From: G965220075 sp965220075
GTDB taxonomy: Bacteria; Chloroflexota; UBA11872
DNA length: 64,000 nt
Reading direction: 5' to 3'
NCBI GenBank assembly: GCA_965220075.1
Contig: OZ244806.1
Span: 1,612,001 to 1,676,000 of the forward strand
The translations under genes and the position numbers were made by a program. Below the pieces are notes generated by a model that ran no database searches, was not told the origin of the DNA, and saw nothing but the letters and a program-made list of their open reading frames with translations. This document shows, one piece after another, positions 48,588 through 55,850 of the stretch (within the stretch, counting starts at the first letter, position 1; each line of letters opens with the position of its first letter).

Positions 48588-48677
48588 GCAGGCAAAAAGC
48601 CTGCCCCACTCCGTCACGCCGGCCTGCTCCACCCGTCACCCCGGCCCCGTTCTGTCACCCCGGCGCACGCCGGGGTG
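48588..48677. repeat. REP-like hairpins after mutL, abutting IS30
   Basis: GCAGGC (48588-48593) pairs with GCCTGC (48599-48604) over five A; this may act as a weak transcription stop for mutL, without a U-tract. CACCCCGGCG (48656-48665) and CGCCGGGGTG (48668-48677) form a perfect 10-bp stem with a CA loop. Three GTCACCCCGGC or GTCACGCCGGC phrases lie between. The last hairpin ends 3 bp before the IS30 end, consistent with insertion beside a palindrome. Confidence 0.55.
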
Positions 48678-49665
48678 TGGAGTCACATTTCAAGTGCAAC
48701 GGGTAATTCCAGAAGACCTCGGCGGGGGTCTGGTAGCCGAGGCACTTGCGCGGGGTGTTGTTGTAGGCCTGGACGAGTTGCGTAAACCGCTCGTTGGGCA
48801 GGGTGGCCAGGTCGATCTTGCGGGGCAGGGAGCGGCGCAGGCGGCCGATGGCATTTTCGATGCCGCCTTTCTGCCAGGGGGCGTGGGGGTCGCAGAAGAA
48901 GGTGGCAATGCCGAGGTCATGGAGCTGGTGATGGCGCGCGAACTCGGTGCCGTTGTCGAAGGTAACGGTGCGGCGCCACTGAGGAGGCAAGGGAGCGAGG
49001 ATGGAGGACAGGGCATGGGCGATGGGGTCGGCGGCTTTGCCTGTGGGACGGGCGGCGAGGAGGAGGCGGGAGTGGCGCTCGTGGAGAGTGAGGATGGCCT
49101 GGCCGTAGGTAGTGAAGAGCATGAGGTCGGCCTCCCAGTGGCCTGGAGTGCGGCGGTGGGCAACGGCTGGAGGCCGGTCGGCGAGGGGGCGGCGGTGAGC
49201 GATGAAGGAGGCGGGACTACCACCTTTGCGACCGCGCCAGCCGCGCTTGGACTTGGCGCGGGGAAGATAGTGGCGCCAGGAGTAGTCTTTCTTGCGCGCG
49301 AGCTGGGCGTAGATGAAGCGGTAGATGGACTCGTGGGAGATGAGGGGGCGGTTGGCCTGGCGAGCCAGGCGGCCGGCGACCTGCTGGGGCGACCAGCCCT
49401 GCTTGAGGCATGCGAGGACACGGTCGCGCAGTTGGGGATCGCGATCGAGGCGGGCGCCGCGCCAGCGGCGGGCGTGGGCCTGCTGATCGGCATAGCGGGG
49501 CTGGTAGCCCAGCGTGGAGGAGCCGTTGCGGGTCAGTTCTCGAGCGACGGTCGACGGCTGGCGATCCAGAGTTGCAGCAATTTGCCGGATCGAGCAGCCC
49601 GCGGCACGTAGGCGGGCAATTTCACAGCGCTCTTCAATGGTGAGGTGGGAGTAGTGGCGTCCCAT
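48655..49665 (-). CDS. IS30 family transposase
   Basis: A 336-aa DDE transposase. The N-terminal helix-turn-helix begins MGRHYSHLTIEERCEIARLR and includes ASIRQIAATLD-like residues (CSIRQIAATLDR). The integrase core has HWEADLM (first Asp), TFDNGTEFARHH (second Asp) and KGGIENAIGRLRRSLPR (Glu), the D-D-E of IS30. Full length and without frameshift. Its last ~8 codons (TPRRAPG) and the stop lie outside the left terminal repeat, in host repeat DNA. Confidence 0.93.
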   Translation of the reverse strand: MGRHYSHLTIEERCEIARLRAAGCSIRQIAATLDRQPSTVARELTRNGSSTLGYQPRYADQQAHARRWRGARLDRDPQLRDRVLACLKQGWSPQQVAGRLARQANRPLISHESIYRFIYAQLARKKDYSWRHYLPRAKSKRGWRGRKGGSPASFIAHRRPLADRPPAVAHRRTPGHWEADLMLFTTYGQAILTLHERHSRLLLAARPTGKAADPIAHALSSILAPLPPQWRRTVTFDNGTEFARHHQLHDLGIATFFCDPHAPWQKGGIENAIGRLRRSLPRKIDLATLPNERFTQLVQAYNNTPRKCLGYQTPAEVFWNYPLHLKCDSTPRRAPG

Positions 49666-49714
49666 GGCGATACCTCAATGAGTTGTTGCACTTCGTTTGT
49701 GAATTTAGGGAATC
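48681..49714 (-). mobile_element. IS30-family insertion sequence
   Basis: About 1.03 kb. Imperfect terminal inverted repeats: AGTCACATTTCAAGTGCAAC at 48681-48700 against the reverse complement of GTTGCACTTCGTTTGTGAAT at 49685-49704. The shared TAGGGAATC after the right repeat here and in the 3782-3945 remnant suggests the element extends to about 49714. It carries one transposase gene. Direct repeats could not be identified with certainty. Confidence 0.75.
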
Positions 49715-49784
49715 CAGTCTTACTCCCGCGCCCCCGTTGGGGGTGTCCTGACCGGGTAAATCGTTTACACCGCACAAAGGCGCG

Positions 49785-50102
49785 TTAGCGAACGGTTCTT
49801 ACCTGGAGCCGGACGCCTTCGTGCCGCTGGATCTGGTTGATGACCTCGAACAGATTGCGAGCCTGCGGATTGCCGTTGGGACCGAACATGCGCATCAGAC
49901 TCTTGGGCGACTTGTCGGTCAGGCGGCCCAACTCGTCGAACCCGATGGCGGCGTTGATGTAGTCACGCAACAGGGTCTTGCCAACGTCCACCTCGCCGCC
50001 CAGCAGAGCCCCGATGCCCTCGTTCAACAGGCCTTCCCGGAACTCCGGGTCGCGCCGGGCGCGGGCCAGCACCGTTTCCCTGAAGTCTCGTGTGAGTGGT
50101 AT
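49785..50102 (-). CDS. HigA-like antitoxin with ATA in place of start codon
   Basis: Reads I-PLTRDFRETVLARARRDP, then EGIGALLGGEVDVGKTLLRDYINAAIGF, SPKSLMRMFGPNGNPQARNL and ends VRLQVRTVR. This is the well-known ~100-aa addiction-module antidote/transcription factor family, normally starting with Met just before 'LTRDF'. Here the codon at 50102-50100 is ATA and no ATG/GTG/TTG lies nearby in frame, except an ATG at 50201 inside the toxin gene. AGGAGA sits 9 nt upstream of the ATA. The protein is otherwise complete, so it is either mutated at its start or uses a rare start. Confidence 0.65.
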   Translation of the reverse strand: MPLTRDFRETVLARARRDPEFREGLLNEGIGALLGGEVDVGKTLLRDYINAAIGFDELGRLTDKSPKSLMRMFGPNGNPQARNLFEVINQIQRHEGVRLQVRTVR

Positions 50103-50106
50103 TGCG

Positions 50107-50280
50107 CTATGTCTCCTCTCGCTTGCGCCGTAAGTAAGCCCCCCAAAGATTCTGGGCGGCCTCGATATCCGCCGACTGGCGCCGCTTGGTTCCTCCGCCA
50201 AGCAGGATGATCAGGGCCTCACCATCCCTCCCGAAGTAGATCCGGTAGCCGGCCCGGTTCATCCGCTCCATCAAGGACAT
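50107..50280 (-). pseudogene. RelE/HigB-like toxin, C-terminal fragment
   Basis: The C-terminal half reads [20 protein letters not shown], then [19 protein letters not shown], the strand and helix of HigB/ParE-type 'addiction module killer' proteins. Intact toxins are ~100 aa; here about half is missing. The missing part is replaced by a 33-bp palindromic repeat (50275-50307), which the frame reads as RWPDLQVGM. It lies 4 nt from the antitoxin ATA position. The toxin is probably dead, which would relax selection on the antitoxin start. Confidence 0.65.
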
Positions 50281-50307
50281 CCCGACCTGAAGGTCGGGCC
50301 ACCTGGC
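50275..50307. repeat. 33-bp palindromic repeat, copy 1
   Basis: GGACAT, then CCCGACCT-GA-AGGTCGGG (50281-50298, perfect 8-bp arms), then CCACCTGGC. The identical 33 bp occurs in reverse orientation at 52425-52457. Here it replaces the 5' half of the toxin gene. Confidence 0.7.
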
Positions 50308-50399
50308 TGGCACCTGGCCTGCACTAAATACGGTTCGGGGGTCCAGTCGCTATGTTATTCCGGCGATAAAGCCTGCCCCGTACTCGATGCTGGACCATG

Positions 50400-51332
50400 T
50401 TACCCGGGATGTCGGCATGTATTTGTCTGTGGATTTGCAAGTTGATATGGGGCTTTTGGTGTCACCTCATAAGGAATATTACGGACGTCAAATGCACAGC
50501 CTCTATTTACACGACAGATCTCATAATCTGGAGATTTGATGGCTGGAATCCCTCTCGCCGATAGACGGATTAAAACCTTATAGTCGAAGCTTAGTGAGTC
50601 CAGGCTATCGGAACGAATATTATGATTGGCTGATAGCACTGTGCGCTCTGAAAAAAGTCCGATCCAACGAGATGCTCCAGCGGGTATAGCCGTACTCGAA
50701 ACTCCCTCAGATTCTTGCTCATCAGGTCTCCACTCAAGGGCAACTGGCAAATGTATACCGACCGTGGTATCGCAACATATGTAGTCACTCTGTCCGGTTT
50801 GACTCCACTCTATTTTCGCCAATTCAACCTTGACATCATACAGATCGTCGTCACTTTTATTTTCGACGGCAAACCCAACACTCACTTCCCTTCTAAGAGA
50901 ATCGATGACTACGGTACCACCATAAGGCTTTCCAGTGATCCATATGTTTGGTCGGAGGCGCTTCTCGAAAACGTCGATCCTGTTGTTTAGGAGTTCAACT
51001 TTATCTTTAAGAGATTGAATATGGCTCTGGCGTTGTTGGTCCAGGTGTCCAGGTGCGCGGACAGACCATTGAAAAATAACTTGCATAATAAAGACTAGAA
51101 ATGCAGCTAGGATAAGGTGGACAACGTTCCATGCTCCCAATTGCTGAAACCAAACGGGCGACTCCGCGAAGGGCTCGCCGGGGTCGATGAGTGTGTGTAT
51201 TAGTGTAATGACGGCCATCACGATTGGGACGGCGATCGTATCAATGACCCAACGCCACCATGCCCGCTCATGAAATTGAGCCCGGAATGCCCTCCGAAGC
51301 CTTTTACGCCAGTACGGCGTTATTATGTCCAT
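50400..51332 (-). CDS. Hypothetical membrane protein, AT-rich gene
   Basis: A 310-aa protein. Two membrane helices near the N-terminus (TIAVPIVMAVITLIHTLI and VVHLILAAFLVFIMQVIF), then a coiled-coil stretch (SHIQSLKDKVELLNNRIDVFEKRL), then a soluble beta-rich domain (NIWITGKPYGGTVVIDSLRR, VSVGFAVENKSDDDLYDVKV and onward) like an Ig-type fold. GC content is visibly lower than all neighbours, suggesting recent transfer. No family recognised. It is isolated among mobile-element debris. Confidence 0.6.
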   Translation of the reverse strand: MDIITPYWRKRLRRAFRAQFHERAWWRWVIDTIAVPIVMAVITLIHTLIDPGEPFAESPVWFQQLGAWNVVHLILAAFLVFIMQVIFQWSVRAPGHLDQQRQSHIQSLKDKVELLNNRIDVFEKRLRPNIWITGKPYGGTVVIDSLRREVSVGFAVENKSDDDLYDVKVELAKIEWSQTGQSDYICCDTTVGIHLPVALEWRPDEQESEGVSSTAIPAGASRWIGLFSERTVLSANHNIRSDSLDSLSFDYKVLIRLSARGIPAIKSPDYEICRVNRGCAFDVRNIPYEVTPKAPYQLANPQTNTCRHPG

Positions 51333-51432
51333 GCGGCTAGATTACTCGATCAAAGGTTGCCTATAGTGGCGGACTGTCGTCGGACGGGCGCTATTTGGAT
51401 GAGTGGTCTGACTGTCGCTCGCTTTGCTATGG

Positions 51433-51560
51433 ACGGTGTAAGAGTTCCTCGACCAGACGGTCGATCTCTCCGGCTCCCCCGTCTTTGGCCAGAGCCTGGC
51501 GGATCAGGCGGCGGGCGGTGATGGAACGGACGCTTTCCTTGAGCTACACGCCCGCGGCGA
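51433..51560 (-). pseudogene. Degenerate duplicate fragment A
   Basis: On the minus strand the sequence reads SITARRLIRQALAKD and then EIDRLVEELL, with an in-frame TAG upstream. It is homologous to fragment B (52255-52410: TTARRQIRKALAD, EIDGLVEELL). Both are 3' ends of an unidentified gene, each followed by a Phd-type antitoxin copy. It is a remnant only. Confidence 0.5.
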
Positions 51561-51608
51561 TGCCCTCACGCAAGGAGGCAGCTGGGCAAGGCCGTCGTGC
51601 TGACGCGG

Positions 51609-51863
51609 TTACCCGTTGACGTCAGCTACGACCTGGGCGTGGGGGGCGTAGTCGGACACATCGCTCTCTTCGAGCCGTTCGCGAAGAACCGCAATGTCCG
51701 CCTCATCCTCGAGCCGCTGAAGCAACTCGGCGTCCGCCACGGATACCAGAGCCACGACACCCTTGCCGTGGCGCGTGAACACGATCCGCTCGTTGCCGTA
51801 GGCGACACGGTTGATATGTTCGGCAAGGTCCCGCCGAGCATCCGAGACGCGCACCTCGATCAT
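51609..51863 (-). CDS. Phd/YefM-type antitoxin
   Basis: An 84-aa antitoxin. MIEVRVSDARRDLAEHINRV and ERIVFTRHGKGVVALVSVAD are the Phd DNA-binding fold; the tail (ELLQRLEDEADIAVLRERLE) is the toxin-neutralising helix. AGGAGG lies upstream of the ATG. Unusually, the RelE-type toxin gene is divergent (51927, plus strand) with 63 bp between the starts, so both share one AT-rich control region. A degenerate second copy lies at 52533-52778. Confidence 0.85.
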   Translation of the reverse strand: MIEVRVSDARRDLAEHINRVAYGNERIVFTRHGKGVVALVSVADAELLQRLEDEADIAVLRERLEESDVSDYAPHAQVVADVNG

Positions 51864-51926
51864 TGACCATCCTCCTCTACGGAGACTGCCGCGTACACTT
51901 ATACACTAACAGACTAAATGTAGTAT

Positions 51927-52241
51927 TTGTACAAGCATCCCGTGAAGCGTGAAATCCGTTGGTACCCAGCGGCGCATGCGGAGCTCAAGCGGTTCCCACC
52001 GCGCGACCAGCAGCGCATCGTCACCCGCGTGAGTGGACTGGCTGACGATCCGCGGCCAGCGGGATGCGAGCGCTTGAGCGGCCTGGACGACGCGTGGCGA
52101 ATTCGGGTCGGTGCGTACCGCGTGCTGTATCAGGTTCGCGCGACCGCGATGCTGGTGGTCATCGGCCGGGTGTCCCAGCGCGGCGCGGCCTACGCACACC
52201 TGGAAACGCTGCGTGAGCGATTGCGCCTGCGCGATACGTAA
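51927..52241 (+). CDS. RelE/ParE-family toxin
   Basis: A 104-aa toxin with a TTG start (LYKHPVKREIRWYPAAHAEL). The central RFPPRDQQRIVTRVSGLADD helix pair and the strand-rich part AWRIRVGAYRVLYQVRATAM, VVIGRVSQRGAAY are typical of RelE/ParE. It either cleaves mRNA at the ribosome (RelE) or inhibits gyrase (ParE); sequence does not decide. Its antitoxin is probably the divergent Phd-type gene next to it. Confidence 0.8.
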   Translation: MYKHPVKREIRWYPAAHAELKRFPPRDQQRIVTRVSGLADDPRPAGCERLSGLDDAWRIRVGAYRVLYQVRATAMLVVIGRVSQRGAAYAHLETLRERLRLRDT

Positions 52242-52254
52242 TGGGCGCCCCGGG

Positions 52255-52410
52255 TCAGGGCGCCTGCGCGCTGCCGCTGGTACGCGCGCTCAGAAGCTCC
52301 TCAACCAGTCCATCAATCTCCCTCGCCACGCCATTATCGGCCAGCGCCTTGCGGATCTGGCGGCGGGCGGTGGTGAAGTAGACGCCTTGCTCGAGGGGGA
52401 CACGGGCGGC
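52255..52410 (-). pseudogene. Degenerate duplicate fragment B
   Basis: Reads ARVPLEQGVYFTTARRQIRK, then ALADNGVAREIDGLVEELLS and stop at 52255. It is the better-preserved partner of fragment A at 51433-51560. Upstream the frame is broken by palindromic repeat insertions (52425-52507). The parent gene is not recognised. Confidence 0.5.
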
Positions 52411-52424
52411 GACGGACTCGGCGC

Positions 52425-52457
52425 GCCAGGTGGCCCGACCTTCAGGTCGGGATGTCC
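52425..52457. repeat. 33-bp palindromic repeat, copy 2
   Basis: Exact reverse complement of 50275-50307, with the hairpin CCCGACCT-TC-AGGTCGGG at 52434-52451. It is absent from the otherwise parallel position of duplicate A, so it was inserted after the duplication. Confidence 0.7.
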
Positions 52458-52487
52458 CAAGTGGACCCAGTGCCCCTAGGACGAACC

Positions 52488-52507
52488 GGGCGGTTCGCGA
52501 ATCGCCC
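52488..52507. repeat. Palindrome GGGCGGTTCGCGAATCGCCC
   Basis: A 20-bp near-perfect palindrome with one mismatched pair, centred on TTCGCGAA, followed by CTACC. It is a second palindromic element inserted in the duplicate B block. Similar GGGGCGATTCGCGAA elements are widely dispersed in some genomes. Confidence 0.5.
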
Positions 52508-52532
52508 CTACCTCGGATCGCCACGAAAGCGG

Positions 52533-52778
52533 TTACCTATTGACGTCAGCTGCGAGCTGGGCGTGCGAGACGTACCCGGACACATCGCCGTCTGCGAGCC
52601 GCTCGCGGAGGACCGCAATGTCCGCCTCATCCTCGAGCCGCTGGAGCAACTCGGCGTCCGTCACCGATACCAAAGCCACGACACCCTTGCCGTGGCGCGT
52701 GAACACGATCCGCTCGTCACCGTAGGCGACGCGGTTGATATGTTCGGCAAGGTCCCGCCGGGCATCCGAGACGCGCGC
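52533..52778 (-). pseudogene. Degenerate Phd antitoxin copy
   Basis: Encodes ARVSDARRDLAEHINRVAYG, then DERIVFTRHGKGVVALVSVTD and a tail ending AADVNR, nearly the same as the 51609-51863 antitoxin. The start is destroyed: the codon before ALA is TAG and no ATG/GTG is present at the proper place. No toxin gene accompanies it. It lies 38 nt from the 3' end of thyX. Confidence 0.7.
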
Positions 52779-52815
52779 CTACAGGACAGATCAACCAACT
52801 TCGGAAGGCATTCCC

Positions 52816-53748
52816 CTATTGCCCCAGGACTGCCATCAGTTCGCGCCACTCGGCGCGTGACATGCCGCTGGACTCGCGGTCGACAGGCTCGCCCGCCAGC
52901 ATCTTGCGCACCACCTGCAAGCCCTTGCGGGAGAGCGCGGCGCCGCCGATCCGGTAGTCCATGAACGCCTCGAAGGTAAGCGGCGCCCAGCGCTCGACCG
53001 TGTCCAGCATCACGGCCGCGTAGGCGCGGATCTCGTGCTGCGCGTGATCGTCGTGCCGCAGCCAGAGGAAGTGCAGCAGGTTGAGCAGGTCGATCTTCCA
53101 ATACCACTGGGTATAGAAGCTGAGCGGCAGATTCATGCGCGCCAGCTCACGAGCCAGCCCCTGGCGGGCCGGCTCGATGACATTGCCCGCGACGTCCTCG
53201 TTGAGCATCTCCTGGTAGTGGTCATAGGCCTGTTGGGCGTCGGCGCGCAGGAGGTCCAGCACGCGGGCGGCCTCGGCGCCCTCCAGCAGCTCCCCGCGGC
53301 CCTGGCGGTTGGAGGTTGACTGCGCGCCCAGGTGCTCCGGCGCCGGTACGTAGAACTCGCGGTCCAGAATCGAGTAGCGCGCCGAGTACTCATTCACGTT
53401 GGCGGTGCGGTGCCGGATCCACTGACGCGCCACGAAGATCGGCAGCTTGACGTGGAACTTGATCTCGCACATCTCGAAGGGCGTGGTGTGCGCGTGGCGC
53501 ATGAGATAGCGAATCAGCCCGGCGTCCTCGCGCGCCCGTTTGGTGCCGTGGCCGTAGGAGACGCGCGCGGCCTGAACCACGGCCGCGTCGTCGCCCATGT
53601 AGTCGATCACGCGCACGAAGCCGTGGTCCAGCACGGGCAACGGCTGGTAGAGAATCTCCTCGAGAGCCGGCACGGTGGCGCGGCGCGTCTGGAACGACCG
53701 CGCGCGCAGGGCGTCTATCTCGGCCTGCCGGTCAGGCTGAAGCTTCAT
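52816..53748 (-). CDS. thyX: FAD-dependent thymidylate synthase ThyX
   Basis: A 310-aa ThyX. The diagnostic motif [15 protein letters not shown] lies at 112-126. Other family stretches: [40 protein letters not shown], and [20 protein letters not shown] toward the C-terminus. It makes dTMP from dUMP with methylenetetrahydrofolate and FAD. Length is slightly above average because of N- and C-terminal extensions. ATG start at 53748. Confidence 0.95.
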   Translation of the reverse strand: MKLQPDRQAEIDALRARSFQTRRATVPALEEILYQPLPVLDHGFVRVIDYMGDDAAVVQAARVSYGHGTKRAREDAGLIRYLMRHAHTTPFEMCEIKFHVKLPIFVARQWIRHRTANVNEYSARYSILDREFYVPAPEHLGAQSTSNRQGRGELLEGAEAARVLDLLRADAQQAYDHYQEMLNEDVAGNVIEPARQGLARELARMNLPLSFYTQWYWKIDLLNLLHFLWLRHDDHAQHEIRAYAAVMLDTVERWAPLTFEAFMDYRIGGAALSRKGLQVVRKMLAGEPVDRESSGMSRAEWRELMAVLGQ

Positions 53749-53839
53749 GCGCCTCCCGTTCTGACTGCCGCGCCGAGTCTATCCCCCGGAGGGCGGGCAG
53801 CGGTCGGCGGCGGATTCCGGCGGCCGCCCGGTTGAGGCG

Positions 53840-55786
53840 CTAAGGCAGCAGCCCACGCGCGCGCAGGAGCTCCGTGCCCACCGCGCCCAACGTGACTCGC
53901 TCGCCGACCGGCGGGTCGGGGTTGTATTCAAAGCGCGCGCGCTGGAAGTACTGCACCGTGCGACCGTTCTCGGACACCTCTTCGGAGATCGGGAAGCCGA
54001 ACCGGTCGAGCGCGCCCTCGCGCTCCCAGTACTCCAGGAAGGCGAAGTGCACGCTGTGGCCCGTCTCGGGGAAGAAGCGGTGCTGCGGTTTGTTGGGAAA
54101 TGGCTCGACCCCGGCGAAGGGTCTGCGATCGGCCGTCACCTGGTCGCCCAGCAGCCCCAACTGCGTCTCGTAGCGCGTGCCGGCGTGCTCCGGGTGATAC
54201 TCGAAGCGCGCGCGCTCAAAGTACTGCACCGTGAACCCGTCTTCGATGACCTCCTCGGTACGAGGCAGACCGAACACCGCCGCGCCGCCGTTGGCGCGGA
54301 AGTACTTCAGGAAACCGTGCCGCACGTTGTGGCCAGTCTCCTCGAAGTAGATCGACTGTCCGCCGGGCAAGTTGAGCGGCTCGTGGCGGCGCGTGAGCGG
54401 ATAGCTGAAGACGACGTTGAAGCGGGTGCTCAGGACCGGTCCGATGGCCGGCGACGTGTACCTGTTGAACCGCAGCACGAACTCCCAGGAGTCCATGCGC
54501 AGGCTGCCCTGCCGGCCCTGGATGTGCACGTCCAGCAGGCGTCCGCTGGCGGTGCGCCGCCCGAAGTCCAGCCCGGTCAGTTCACCGAGGCGGATCGGGG
54601 GGGCGCCTTCCAGCATCTCCTGCAGCACTATGAGCGGAAACTCCTTCGTCGACCACTCGTTGAGCGGTGAGTCGGCGTCCCAGGGTCGGCCGTTGGGGTC
54701 CAGGTCCGGCACTCCGCGCGTGTAGGGCAGCGGATCGTTGCCAAACACGTCCTCATTCGACTCCGTGTGCCCGCCGGCGCTGCTGGAGTAATAAGCGCGC
54801 ACCGGCTCGCCGCCGTAGGTGATGACCCGGCGCGCGGTGGCCTCCAAGGCCGCGCCAGCCTCGGGCTTCTCGCTGTTTACGCCGAGATAGACCTGAAATT
54901 GGGTAGTGTCGTCGACGTCCCAGACCGGATGCGCGGGATTCAAGCTATAGACGGCGAACGTGCGGGCCGCCAGCGCCTGTGCGCGCAAGGCCTCGTGCGG
55001 CCAGTTGCTCGGCATCTCCGCCGGCACCACGCCGCGCAGGTAGTCCTCGATGCTCAGCAGATTGACCGTGTCGATCCGGCCCTCATCGTCTATGAGGATG
55101 CGGACGGCGCCGCGGTACGTGTCGAAGTAGCGGTTGGGGTCGCCGGGCAGCGGCGCTGTTTCCTTGTAGTAGACCCGCAGGCGTGTGTGCGGCTCGAGAG
55201 GCACGACGTCGATAGCGCCGGGAAGGTCGAAGTCGAGCATGTGCTGGCCGGCGGCGTCGAAAAGCCTGACCGTCACGCGCCGCTCGCCGGGGTGCTGGAG
55301 CAGCCGTAGTCTGGCGCCCGCGGGCAGCGCCCCGGTCGCGCCGGCTATCGCCCACTGGCCCCCTAGACCGGTGACGTCGCCCGTCAGATTGTTAGAGGGC
55401 GGCGCCGAGCCGTCTATCGAGCCGGGCGTGTAGTTGCGGTCGATCAGGACCCGGATCGAGGTCTCATTGGTCGGCGCGTCGCTGATCTCCACGCCGGTGT
55501 AATAGGCCCGGATGATCTGCTCGGCCGTCTGACCGGCCAGAGCCCGGCCGCGCGCGCCCCACTGCGACATTCCGACGCCGTGGCCCCAGCCGCGGCCCTC
55601 GAATCGGACTATCTGCTCCGGGTGAAACGGAAGGGTGTCGCCGCTGGCGGGCGCGAGCGGGGCGCCTAGCAGGGCCGCGGCAGCCCCGCCAAGCGCGAGC
55701 GACCGCAGCAAGGCACGCCGCGACCAGACCCCCATGAATACCGCGCGCGCAATCGAGAGACCGCGCTTGGCGCCGCGCTTGATCAC
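53840..55786 (-). CDS. SpoIID/LytB-domain secreted protein with C-terminal repeats
   Basis: A 648-aa exported protein. A twin-arginine-like signal (WSRRALLRSLALGGAAAALL) ends near LAPASG. The SpoIID core spans about 55-400: GWGHGVGMSQWGARGRALAG, LLSIEDYLRGVVPAEMPSNW, ALRAQALAARTFAVYSL and YYSSSAGGHTE. Two C-terminal ~75-aa repeats follow (YFEETGHNVRHGFLKYFRAN..., FFPETGHSVHFAFLEYWERE..., each ending VQYFxRARFEY), perhaps for wall or surface binding. Start is GTG at 55786; an ATG at 55735 is an alternative. Confidence 0.88.
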   Translation of the reverse strand: MIKRGAKRGLSIARAVFMGVWSRRALLRSLALGGAAAALLGAPLAPASGDTLPFHPEQIVRFEGRGWGHGVGMSQWGARGRALAGQTAEQIIRAYYTGVEISDAPTNETSIRVLIDRNYTPGSIDGSAPPSNNLTGDVTGLGGQWAIAGATGALPAGARLRLLQHPGERRVTVRLFDAAGQHMLDFDLPGAIDVVPLEPHTRLRVYYKETAPLPGDPNRYFDTYRGAVRILIDDEGRIDTVNLLSIEDYLRGVVPAEMPSNWPHEALRAQALAARTFAVYSLNPAHPVWDVDDTTQFQVYLGVNSEKPEAGAALEATARRVITYGGEPVRAYYSSSAGGHTESNEDVFGNDPLPYTRGVPDLDPNGRPWDADSPLNEWSTKEFPLIVLQEMLEGAPPIRLGELTGLDFGRRTASGRLLDVHIQGRQGSLRMDSWEFVLRFNRYTSPAIGPVLSTRFNVVFSYPLTRRHEPLNLPGGQSIYFEETGHNVRHGFLKYFRANGGAAVFGLPRTEEVIEDGFTVQYFERARFEYHPEHAGTRYETQLGLLGDQVTADRRPFAGVEPFPNKPQHRFFPETGHSVHFAFLEYWEREGALDRFGFPISEEVSENGRTVQYFQRARFEYNPDPPVGERVTLGAVGTELLRARGLLP

Positions 55787-55850
55787 GTTCTTCAGTGTAG
55801 ATACGTACGTGAGGCCGTCAACGTGCTTGGGGAAGCCACACCGGCGTGAT

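Noticed and set aside
49756..49768. GTAAATCGTTTAC palindrome and CCCCC-GTT-GGGGG stem (49731-49743) as operator or terminator
   Set aside because: They lie in debris between the IS30 end and a decayed antitoxin gene, without a gene they could plausibly control; no U-tract.
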